64,000 nt of DNA from Latescibacteria bacterium UBA6620 (lineage in GTDB: Bacteria; Latescibacterota; UBA2968): positions 62,001 to 126,000 of the forward strand of contig DJHM01000044.1 in assembly GCA_002433075.1 (NCBI GenBank). The letters are read 5' to 3'. The position numbers and the translations under genes were made by a program. The notes below the pieces were generated by a model. It did no database searches and was not told the origin of the DNA. It saw only the letters and a list, made by a program, of their open reading frames with translations. The first letter of the stretch is position 1. The number at the start of each line of letters is the position of its first letter. Positions 41,293 through 48,190 of this stretch are shown one piece after another.

Positions 41293-43536
41293 ATGCGGAA
41301 CGCAGAGCTGGCGGTTTCAGGACAGAGCCAGCGCAACCGGGAGCTCGTGGAAAATTCGCGCTACACGCGGCAGTCTGTCGAGTCGCAGGTGCTCGAATTT
41401 TCCCTCGATCTGCGAGGTGGTGATGGACTGACTGCCGACCAGGCAGCTGTGATGACGGCGCTCGAGAAATCTGCGGCGAGGACCGCACTGTCGTCGCTCG
41501 CGTCGCTGGCGGGCATCGGCGAACTCGACCACCTGGGTGGGGGCCTGGAACTGATCCCGGCATTGAATATGACGATGGCCGTGTCTGATCACGACGCGGT
41601 GCAGTACACGATCGAACACGCGCACACGAGCATCGGATATTTTTCGATGCTGGCGAGCTGGGGATACCTGGACCGCGATCTGGTCGTCGACGGCTTCCGT
41701 CGCGGTCTGGACATAACGGGTCACGTTTCGTGGGTACCGGGTGGCACTCAGCTGAGCGGTGGGCGTCTGGGGGTGATGGTGCCTGTCGCGGTGGGACAGG
41801 CGGTGGGGCTGCGCGCCCACCACGGCGACGACGCCCTGGTGTTCTGCCATTGCGGTGACGCGGGCTGGCTTTCGGGTCAGGCGTTGAACGGCTTTATGGG
41901 CGCGGAACTGCACGCGGCCCCCATCGTGTTCGTGATGAATCGAAATGGAATCCAGCTATCGGGCCCGACCTCCGAGATCGTCGATCGGGATCCTCGGGGG
42001 ATCGTCGAGGCGATGGGTGTCGAAATTCTGGAGGTGCCGACCCTGCACGATGTGGCTGCCCTGTTCGACGCGTATCGAGAGGCGGCCAAACGGGCCCGGG
42101 CGGGGCGTCCCACGATGATCTACCCCGTCGGTTTGCGATCGACCGACGATGCGCAGGTGACGCTTGCTACGTTCGGCGAACTATACGGGGTTTCGGACGA
42201 GCTGTCCGCGTTTGCCGAAGGACACAAGGTCTCGATGGGCACCGAAGTCTGGATTCCGGGCTCGCTGATGAGCTTCCGGGACACCGGTCCGATGTTCGAG
42301 TGTCTGTTCTACGTGAACGGGCTCGAGGGCGGTGAAGGTCATCACGACGGCCACATGAAAGACCGCGATCTGGATACGGTCCTGTCGAATCCGATGCTGG
42401 TCTCCAATGGAGACGACGAGGCTATCGAGAAGGTGGGCTTCGGGCAGAAGCGCGTGACGAAGGCACGGCCCGCGCCTGGGTCTTCGAACCTGGTGTTGAC
42501 GGGAGACCAGCTGAAGGCGGTGGACCTGCCAGGGGCGGGCGAGTCGGTCTCGGCCCGGAACGGGACGCAGGTGGCCTACGCGACGATCGCGAGCGCCTTC
42601 CTGGACCGGTTCTTCACGGTATCGTGCGATCTCGATCCGTCGACGAAACTGGACAAGGCCAAGGAGGCTGTGGACGCCCAGCACAAATTCGAGATGGGGA
42701 TCACCGAGCAAGCTTCTTCCCTGATGGCGAACGGGATCGCGATGAGCTCCGCAGACCCCCAGCTTGTCGTGTTTGCGACTTTCGCGGCCTTCTACGAGGG
42801 CATCGCGCGGGAGGGATTCGAGCTGTGGCGCTATCAGCGGAACCTGACGGGGAGCAATGAGGGTCTGAATGTGGCGATGCACCTTTCACACGTCGGGGCG
42901 TGCACGGGGCGTGACCATTTCTCTGGCTGGAGTCTGGACTGGATCACTCTGGCGATGGGCTACCTTCCGTATCTCCATCGGTTTTACGCGCCGTCGGACG
43001 CCCGTTCGGCGTTCGTGGCGGTGTGCGATATGGCCGCCCACTACGGGGGGCACATTATCGGGATTCCGCGAGACAACCTGCCGGTTCTGGGCAAACAGGA
43101 CGGATCGGGCCCGCTCTGGGATGCGGATTCAGACTGGGAAGCCGTGACGCCGTTTAGGCAGTACGAGGGTGCGAAGAAGGCGATCCTGGCGATGGGTGCG
43201 CCAGCTTTCCTGGCGGGAGAAGCTGCTGAGGCGAGTGGGGGTGCGGTGGATGCTTACGTGGTGAACGGTCTGCCGTTCGACGACGGAGGGCTCGACGCAC
43301 TGGTCGAGCGCTATCCGGATGGGCTAGTGACGATCGAGGACGGGCTGATCGGCCACCCGGGCGTGGGGCTCAGAGGGTTCGCTTCATTCGTGCAGTCGGC
43401 TACCACGGGGCGGGTGCCCCTGGCGCACGTGGGAATCGTCGATCCAACGATCGCGCCGTCGGAAGGTCACCTTCCGACGTGGGATCATTTCGGTATTACC
43501 AAAGAGGCTTTGATCGAGGCTGTTTCGAGCCTGTAG
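41293..43536 (+). CDS. Transketolase-family protein with altered TPP motif
   Basis: A 747-residue protein with three transketolase domains: N-terminal TPP-binding (about 1-330), pyrimidine-binding (about 410-590) and C-terminal (about 620-747). HVSWVPGGTQLSGGRLGVMV near residue 150, a TPP segment CHCGDAGWLSGQALNGFMGA near 187 and IVFVMNRNGIQLSGP near 215 replace the canonical GDG...N with GDA...N. MGITEQASSLMANGIAMSSA near 475 has the catalytic Glu region, and LNVAMHLSHVGACTGRDHFS near 530 is the His loop. Transketolases move two-carbon units in the pentose phosphate pathway; this divergent form may use another donor. An extra segment EGGEGHHDGHMKDRDLD near 345 is unusual. GGAGG precedes ATG 41293 and a good terminator follows. 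Confidence 0.85.
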   Translation: MRNAELAVSGQSQRNRELVENSRYTRQSVESQVLEFSLDLRGGDGLTADQAAVMTALEKSAARTALSSLASLAGIGELDHLGGGLELIPALNMTMAVSDHDAVQYTIEHAHTSIGYFSMLASWGYLDRDLVVDGFRRGLDITGHVSWVPGGTQLSGGRLGVMVPVAVGQAVGLRAHHGDDALVFCHCGDAGWLSGQALNGFMGAELHAAPIVFVMNRNGIQLSGPTSEIVDRDPRGIVEAMGVEILEVPTLHDVAALFDAYREAAKRARAGRPTMIYPVGLRSTDDAQVTLATFGELYGVSDELSAFAEGHKVSMGTEVWIPGSLMSFRDTGPMFECLFYVNGLEGGEGHHDGHMKDRDLDTVLSNPMLVSNGDDEAIEKVGFGQKRVTKARPAPGSSNLVLTGDQLKAVDLPGAGESVSARNGTQVAYATIASAFLDRFFTVSCDLDPSTKLDKAKEAVDAQHKFEMGITEQASSLMANGIAMSSADPQLVVFATFAAFYEGIAREGFELWRYQRNLTGSNEGLNVAMHLSHVGACTGRDHFSGWSLDWITLAMGYLPYLHRFYAPSDARSAFVAVCDMAAHYGGHIIGIPRDNLPVLGKQDGSGPLWDADSDWEAVTPFRQYEGAKKAILAMGAPAFLAGEAAEASGGAVDAYVVNGLPFDDGGLDALVERYPDGLVTIEDGLIGHPGVGLRGFASFVQSATTGRVPLAHVGIVDPTIAPSEGHLPTWDHFGITKEALIEAVSSL

Positions 43537-43559
43537 AACAGGCCCTTCCCGGCTCTTCG

Positions 43560-43592
43560 AACGCGTCCGGCCTTGTGCCGGGCGCGTTTTTC
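43560..43592 (+). terminator. Rho-independent terminator after the transketolase gene
   Basis: A 12-bp stem with one G.T pair (AACGCGTCCGGC / GCCGGGCGCGTT) closes the CTTGT loop, and TTTT then TCTGTTT follow. It lies 24 bases past the transketolase stop. Confidence 0.85.
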
Positions 43593-43595
43593 TGT

Positions 43596-44786
43596 TTAGA
43601 AGATCCGGTAGCTCAATCCCAGGGCGAAACTGAGTCGCCACGGATCCCGTTCATCCTTTCGAATCACGCCGGCCGTGGTAAGGTTGATCTTGTTTTCGAT
43701 GAAGAAGGTGAATCCGGTCGACAGGATGTTGTCGTGCCGCGCGGGTTCGCTCTCGTTCTTGGTCAGGCTGAATAGATGGACGAGCGTGTAGTTGATCCGG
43801 TTTGATATCTCGTAGATGAAGTCCGTCTGCGTGGCCAGGTCGTAGCGCCGGCCGAAGCTCCCCGTAAACGGCGTGTTGACGTCGATGTCGGTGTTGAACT
43901 GCGTGCTCCAGCTGATGGGCCGCGAGTATCGAACCCCGAGAGAGAACGCCGGGTCGTCGCGTGGCTCTCCGGAGAACGGCGTGAACGCTTCGAGCTGAAC
44001 GCCGGCGGAAACGTCCCATCCGTAGAATCGCTCGTTGATTCTTTCGCGCTCGAGCACCTCCTGCATTCTGAGGACGCCGATGGCTCCAATGCTGCCCAGA
44101 ACCATTCCGGACTTTTGAACCTGGTTCTGCATATCCTCGTACCAGTAGTTCTGGTACCGGCTTCCGTAGAGTTCCCGATACTCACTTTCTTTCTCGATGA
44201 TGTGACCGAGGTCGATCATCGTCTGCTTCTGCATCCGGTCGGAGATAATGCCTTCCTCGAGCAGGAAGTCCTCGATCCGGACAGCTTTCCGAAGGGCGGT
44301 CGCGTTGATGAACCGTCCCCACCCGAACCCGATCGTGAACTTCATTGCGGGTCGATCGAAATCCTCGTTCAGATCGAGGTCGGTGTCTCCGAAGACGAAG
44401 AAGTTCCCCTCGTCGCGACGATATTTCTTGACGCGCGAGACCAGGTTCGCTTCAGCGTCCCCCACGAGTTCGTCCTTTACGGGGTCTCGGCGGAAGGAAC
44501 TCGACCCCCTCAGATCGACCGAATAGGCGAACGGCAGAGACTCGTAGAATTTCTTGTAGACGACGACAAGATCTCCTGTTTCGGAGACGATCGAGTCACC
44601 TTCCGACTGGTAGTTGAAACTCAGCGCGTCAATGCGCAGGTTGTCAGCGCGGCTGACCGGTACGCTGTAGTCGCGGACGGACACGTTCTGTCCTGATGCC
44701 TCCCCGCTGATGAGACCGACCAGGGCCACCGGAGGCCCCCACTTACGGAGCGCTCCCCAAAGCCGTTCCCGGATCCGGTGTCTCAT
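43596..44786 (-). CDS. Probable outer-membrane beta-barrel protein
   Basis: A 396-residue exported protein with a long basic leader MRHRIRERLWGALRKWGPPV then ALVGLISGEASGQ as the signal peptide. The body is a series of amphipathic strands: ETGDLVVVYKKFYESLPFAY, FAYSVDLRGSSSFRRD, AMKFTIGFGWGRFIN, FYGWDVSAGVQLEAFT, FSLGVRYSRPISWSTQFNTD and a final LSFALGLSYRIF. The C-terminal Phe is the classical BAM signal. A helical insert (residues about 170-240, rich in Glu, Arg and Gln) may cap the barrel. ATG 44786 has GGAGGG immediately upstream; the longer frame lacks an SD. It follows the DUF3047 gene on the same strand by 61 bases. The family is not named. Confidence 0.75.
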   Translation of the reverse strand: MRHRIRERLWGALRKWGPPVALVGLISGEASGQNVSVRDYSVPVSRADNLRIDALSFNYQSEGDSIVSETGDLVVVYKKFYESLPFAYSVDLRGSSSFRRDPVKDELVGDAEANLVSRVKKYRRDEGNFFVFGDTDLDLNEDFDRPAMKFTIGFGWGRFINATALRKAVRIEDFLLEEGIISDRMQKQTMIDLGHIIEKESEYRELYGSRYQNYWYEDMQNQVQKSGMVLGSIGAIGVLRMQEVLERERINERFYGWDVSAGVQLEAFTPFSGEPRDDPAFSLGVRYSRPISWSTQFNTDIDVNTPFTGSFGRRYDLATQTDFIYEISNRINYTLVHLFSLTKNESEPARHDNILSTGFTFFIENKINLTTAGVIRKDERDPWRLSFALGLSYRIF

Positions 44787-44847
44787 GGTTTCCCTCCTTC
44801 TTGCGGATTGATGTTCCATTGTCGTAGAACCGTGTGTGTGCGTGGCG

Positions 44848-45681
44848 TTATTCATCGGAATCGTCCGTGGGTGTAACGTCGAGGGTTGTGTCGGCATCCG
44901 TCGTATCGGATGGGATCATGATGAATGAGAAATCGTCGTAGTCTGCTTTGGCCTGGCTCTTCGTGTTGTTGGCGTCGGAGATGACGCCGAGGAACCTTAC
45001 GGGACGAGGTTCACCACCGAACAAGGTCTTATAGTCGTCGTACGCGTTCACCTCTTCCCAGACCCACTCACCCGTTCGTTCGGGCCCGCTCTGGAGTACG
45101 ATGACCTTGATCTTGGAGTTCCCCGCACTCTCGGTGCGGGTGCCGGCAGGCAGGGTCGAGCTCCACACGTATTTGAGCATTCGGGGTCTCAGACCGCCGT
45201 AGAACACGAGCCTTACGGCCGCACCGCTGTCGTTCGTGTTCTTGTTCTCTTCGTTGCCGCCTTCCGGGAGGTCCCACACGCGCCAACGCCACCGGACCTT
45301 GTTGTAGATACGGAGGTTGATGTCGGCCTTTCGGCCGGCGTCGATGGCTGCATCCCGAGTCTCGGCCGCGAGATAGAGGTTGCCGCCTTCTTCTTCTCTG
45401 ACGCGGTAGTAGACCTCATGCCAGCTTGCATTTCGCCAGCCGCTCTGCTTTCCATCCCAGTTCGCGGGGAAGTTGTCGACCTGTTCCGGATAGTCGAACG
45501 ATTCGAGATAGTGGATGGAATCGGGTGACGGCGTGTGAAAAGAAGGCGGGGTTTGAGCGGGTTCGCCGTAGAGGGTCGGGTAGGGCGGTCCGATGCAAAC
45601 ACACATCAGAGCGACGAACAGGCGGAGCCCGTGTCGAGCGATCAGGGTGTGTCTGTGCTTTTGGTGATAGCGATCGGACAT
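44848..45681 (-). CDS. DUF3047-like exported protein
   Basis: A 277-residue protein with a basic N-terminus and a hydrophobic segment (LRLFVALMCVCIGPPYPTLY) that serves as a signal peptide. The body shows the DUF3047 layout: GWRNASWHEVYYRVREEEGG near residue 85, DINLRIYNKVRWRWRVWDLP near 120 and NTNDSGAAVRLVFYGGL near 150. PRMLKYVWSSTLPAGTRTES and SDANNTKSQAKADYDDFSFI follow near 190 and 245. This is a beta-rich fold of unknown function. It lies just upstream of the outer-membrane barrel gene on the same strand, so a common envelope role is plausible. The C-terminus is Asp/Thr-rich (TTDADTTLDVTPTDDS). Confidence 0.8.
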   Translation of the reverse strand: MSDRYHQKHRHTLIARHGLRLFVALMCVCIGPPYPTLYGEPAQTPPSFHTPSPDSIHYLESFDYPEQVDNFPANWDGKQSGWRNASWHEVYYRVREEEGGNLYLAAETRDAAIDAGRKADINLRIYNKVRWRWRVWDLPEGGNEENKNTNDSGAAVRLVFYGGLRPRMLKYVWSSTLPAGTRTESAGNSKIKVIVLQSGPERTGEWVWEEVNAYDDYKTLFGGEPRPVRFLGVISDANNTKSQAKADYDDFSFIMIPSDTTDADTTLDVTPTDDSDE

Positions 45682-45777
45682 GAAGTCTGAACGAGGATTG
45701 GACTACGGAGGCGTTTACCTCTGGTCAGGCTGGAATCGGATGCAGCGCGACACCGCTCGTGTCACTTTCTGGTCGAG

Positions 45778-47055
45778 TCAGGCCGCGGCGATGGCCGCGC
45801 GCGTGCCGGTCAGATCGAAACAGTCGTACTGGTTGTCGTGCATGATCCGGGATGCGACGTCCATGGCCTGCTGCTCCGTGAGCAACCCTTCGGATACTTC
45901 GGCTGCCATCGCACGGGTGAACCACCTGCGCATCTGAATGGCATAGGCGGCGGCGCTGGTCGGCCAGCGTGTGTCGCCACCGAACCCGAAGAGCTTGTTG
46001 ACGGGTACAGCGTGGATGAAGCGACGGACGAAGTCGCACGAACTGTAGGGATCGATCGACCAGGCCCAGCAGAGGTCAATCCATACGTTCGGGTAATGTT
46101 TGGCCAGTGCGATCAATTCCCGATCGTAAGGATAGGCGATGTGCATGAGGACGAACCGGCAGTCGAGATAGCGGGCCAGGAGTCCGCACATGTTGCCCGC
46201 TGCGATTCGGCTGACCGGCATCCGGTCGTTACCGGCATAGTAGCCGGTGTGGATCTTGAAGGGCAGGTTGTGCTCGATCGCGAGTTCGGTCCCTCGGGCC
46301 CAACACCAGTCGCCCAGGCAGAGCTGGCTGGCAACGGAAGAAGTTCCACCCAGGATGTGCGACAGCGCCCGTGCGGCGTCGCTGTCAGATCTCTCTTTCC
46401 ACTGTAGCGTGCGGTTGTAGGCGTGTTGCGCTTTAACAGCGATGGCCGTGGGTGCGTGCTTCTGGAAGATCGTGGTCATCGCCTCGCGGAGGGAGGCCAA
46501 GTCCTGGACGGTGATGCCGGTTTCGGAATGGATGGCTTCGGGATCGATGTCGCCGTTGCAGAATCTGGCCCAGGACAGGTCGTAGAGGAAGAAATCAGGG
46601 CCGGATTCGTCGGGCGCGCAGGGCCAGGAGAAGTCGTCGGTCTGGATGTGATCGAGGCGGGCGCGATCACGAAGCAACTCGATGCGTTGTCCAGGTTGCC
46701 GTAGCTGGGTCAGGGTCTCTTGTGCGGTGGCGAGGGTCTGAGGCGTCAGTTCGTCGATCCCGTAGATGTCTGTGGCGATCAGACGGACCGCTTCGCCATA
46801 GCCGGTGTACTGAGTCGCTTCCCACGCGTCGCGGATGCCGGCAAAGCGCTCTTCGATCGCTGCCGAGTCGCCGTTCATCAACTGATGCATCGCTTCAGGC
46901 GTTGCCAGCGCCGTTTTGAGGTCGGCGGGCATGTAGTTGCCGAACAAGTCCTGGAGGATATCCGGTCCTTCATCCACCCAGCCCGGTTCCCGGTTGAGAT
47001 GCTCGTGGGTGTCACAAAGCGCGAGGGTCTGGATGTGCTGGGAGAGATCGGTCAA
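45778..47055 (-). CDS. Amidohydrolase superfamily protein (uronate isomerase-like), TTG start
   Basis: A 425-residue metal-dependent barrel enzyme. CDTHEHLNREPGW near residue 15 is a Dx-H-x-H metal motif. PTAIAVKAQHAYNRTLQWK near 235 contains a Lys at the carbamylated-Lys position, LPFKIHTGYYAG near 295 and CRFVLMHIAYPYDRELIALA near 325 give the two His, and KLFGFGGDTRWPTSAAA near 380 the Asp. This resembles the uronate-isomerase-like branch. The substrate is unknown. The start is TTG 47055 behind GGAGGTAA with correct spacing, while the frame upstream has no family sequence and crosses the terminator hairpin. The gene lies beyond the ferredoxin terminator and is probably transcribed alone. 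Confidence 0.82.
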   Translation of the reverse strand: MTDLSQHIQTLALCDTHEHLNREPGWVDEGPDILQDLFGNYMPADLKTALATPEAMHQLMNGDSAAIEERFAGIRDAWEATQYTGYGEAVRLIATDIYGIDELTPQTLATAQETLTQLRQPGQRIELLRDRARLDHIQTDDFSWPCAPDESGPDFFLYDLSWARFCNGDIDPEAIHSETGITVQDLASLREAMTTIFQKHAPTAIAVKAQHAYNRTLQWKERSDSDAARALSHILGGTSSVASQLCLGDWCWARGTELAIEHNLPFKIHTGYYAGNDRMPVSRIAAGNMCGLLARYLDCRFVLMHIAYPYDRELIALAKHYPNVWIDLCWAWSIDPYSSCDFVRRFIHAVPVNKLFGFGGDTRWPTSAAAYAIQMRRWFTRAMAAEVSEGLLTEQQAMDVASRIMHDNQYDCFDLTGTRAAIAAA

Positions 47056-47118
47056 GGGGTTACCTCCGAATCGAGGACGAGGGTGTGGACTACCGGCGCG
47101 GTGGGTATAAGTTTCGCC

Positions 47119-47158
47119 TAAAAACGGAAGGGTCGAATCCTTTTTGGATTCGACCCTT
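47119..47158 (-). terminator. Terminator of the ferredoxin transcript
   Basis: The perfect 13-bp stem AAGGGTCGAATCC / GGATTCGACCCTT closes a TTTTT loop. On the minus strand the hairpin is followed by CCGTTTTTAGG. It lies 26 bases past the ferredoxin stop. Confidence 0.88.
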
Positions 47159-47183
47159 TGCATTTTCGATCTGGGTAAGACGC

Positions 47184-47447
47184 TTAATCGAATGCCTTGA
47201 CGTTAATATCGATCCATTCTTTCCATTCTTCGGGTGTGTCCTCTTCCGCGAAGATGGCTTCCACCGGGCATTCGGGCTCGCAGGCTCCGCAGTCGATGCA
47301 CTCTTCAGGATGGATGTAAAGCATCTGTCTACGATCTTCGGCTGCGAGATTGGTCGCATCGGCCTCGTAAATACAGTCGACCGGACAGACCTCCACGCAC
47401 GCCCTGTCCATCACATCGACGCACGGTTCTGCGATGATATACGCCAT
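47184..47447 (-). CDS. Bacterial 7Fe-type ferredoxin
   Basis: An 87-residue iron-sulfur protein. Cys ligands are at 9, 17, 21 and 25 (PCVDVMDRACVEVCPVDC) and at 50, 53, 56 and 60 (ECIDCGACEPECPVEAIF). The C-x7-C-x3-C-P plus C-x2-C-x2-C-x3-C-P pattern is that of 7Fe (3Fe-4S plus 4Fe-4S) ferredoxins. It is very acidic, especially at the C-terminus (EEDTPEEWKEWIDINVKAFD), as expected for an electron donor. The obvious partner is the siroheme sulfite/nitrite reductase two genes upstream. It has its own strong promoter (47544-47571) and terminator. AAGGGGTG precedes ATG 47447. Confidence 0.93.
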   Translation of the reverse strand: MAYIIAEPCVDVMDRACVEVCPVDCIYEADATNLAAEDRRQMLYIHPEECIDCGACEPECPVEAIFAEEDTPEEWKEWIDINVKAFD

Positions 47448-47543
47448 TTGCTTTCACCCCTTTCCCCAGGATTCACAATTCAATTGACCGATTTTCAGCA
47501 AAAAACCGCAGCAAATCAAGGGGAAACCCCCGATTCATCGGGG

Positions 47544-47571
47544 AATATAAAGATTCCGATCCTTTTGTCAA
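47544..47571 (-). promoter_or_regulatory. Sigma-70-type promoter for the ferredoxin gene, with a start-site hairpin
   Basis: On the minus strand TTGACA (47571-47566) and TATATT (47549-47544) are 16 bases apart, an almost perfect housekeeping promoter. Directly downstream, CCCCGA-TTCA-TCGGGG (47543-47528) forms a hairpin that would lie at or just after the transcription start. It could stabilise the 5' end or be an operator. The leader before ATG 47447 is about 90 bases. Confidence 0.7.
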
Positions 47572-47589
47572 GGATCACGAAAAAAAGAT

Positions 47590-48165
47590 TCAACTATCAA
47601 TATTTTCAAGCAGTTGCGACGGAGAAAAGGTCCCCTCGGCCTCGATGTCGAGTGTAAATCTCTGTCTGGCGTCCTGCTTACGCTGGGTCTTTGCGGATCC
47701 GCCAGCGTAAAGCCGTGAGAGAAAGGCGTCGACGTCGGCCTTGATGTTCTCCTCAGTGTCGTCCGTGTTCGGCGTGTTCAACCGATCGTTGAGGACGACC
47801 TGGGTCCGCTCCCCGGTAAAATGAACGCCTCCGTCGAGCGCGGGATCGGTATCGAGACGGGCAGCGGCTTTGAGGCCTTCCCGGATGGTGGATTCAAGGT
47901 CGTCCGCGAAGGAGCCCTGGAGATCGCGCTTACGGGTGTACTGGAATCCGAACCTTCCGTCCGTGTTGTCGAGGGCGTAGTTCGCTTTGTGTCCAACGAG
48001 AATGGTGACGGGGCCGTTCTTGACGTGACTGTAGTCGGCGACGTCGACCAGGATGTCATCGTCAGGTTGGGGGATCCAGGTGTTGAACACACGGAACCAC
48101 ACTTCGGGGTCGAGCTCCTGACCCTTGTCCATGTAGATCTTGAAACTGATGCTCTTCGTTTCCAT
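47590..48165 (-). CDS. Unknown protein adjacent to sulfite/nitrite reductase
   Basis: A 191-residue soluble protein I do not recognise. It opens METKSISFKIYMDKGQELDP, then VFNTWIPQPDDDILVDVADY, HVKNGPVTILVGHKANYALD and RFGFQYTRKRDLQGSFADDL. The central part alternates strands and helices, while the C-terminal third is charged and helical, with low-complexity GGSAKTQRKQDARQRF near residue 165. It begins 25 bases after the reductase stop on the same strand and shares its transcript, so a role as an assembly or electron-transfer partner of the reductase is likely by context. No Cys pairs or heme motifs are seen. ATG 48165 is preceded by CAGGAGG-type sequence (48172-48184 region). Confidence 0.8.
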   Translation of the reverse strand: METKSISFKIYMDKGQELDPEVWFRVFNTWIPQPDDDILVDVADYSHVKNGPVTILVGHKANYALDNTDGRFGFQYTRKRDLQGSFADDLESTIREGLKAAARLDTDPALDGGVHFTGERTQVVLNDRLNTPNTDDTEENIKADVDAFLSRLYAGGSAKTQRKQDARQRFTLDIEAEGTFSPSQLLENIDS

Positions 48166-48190
48166 GCGTATTCCCAGGAGGAGGGTTCGA

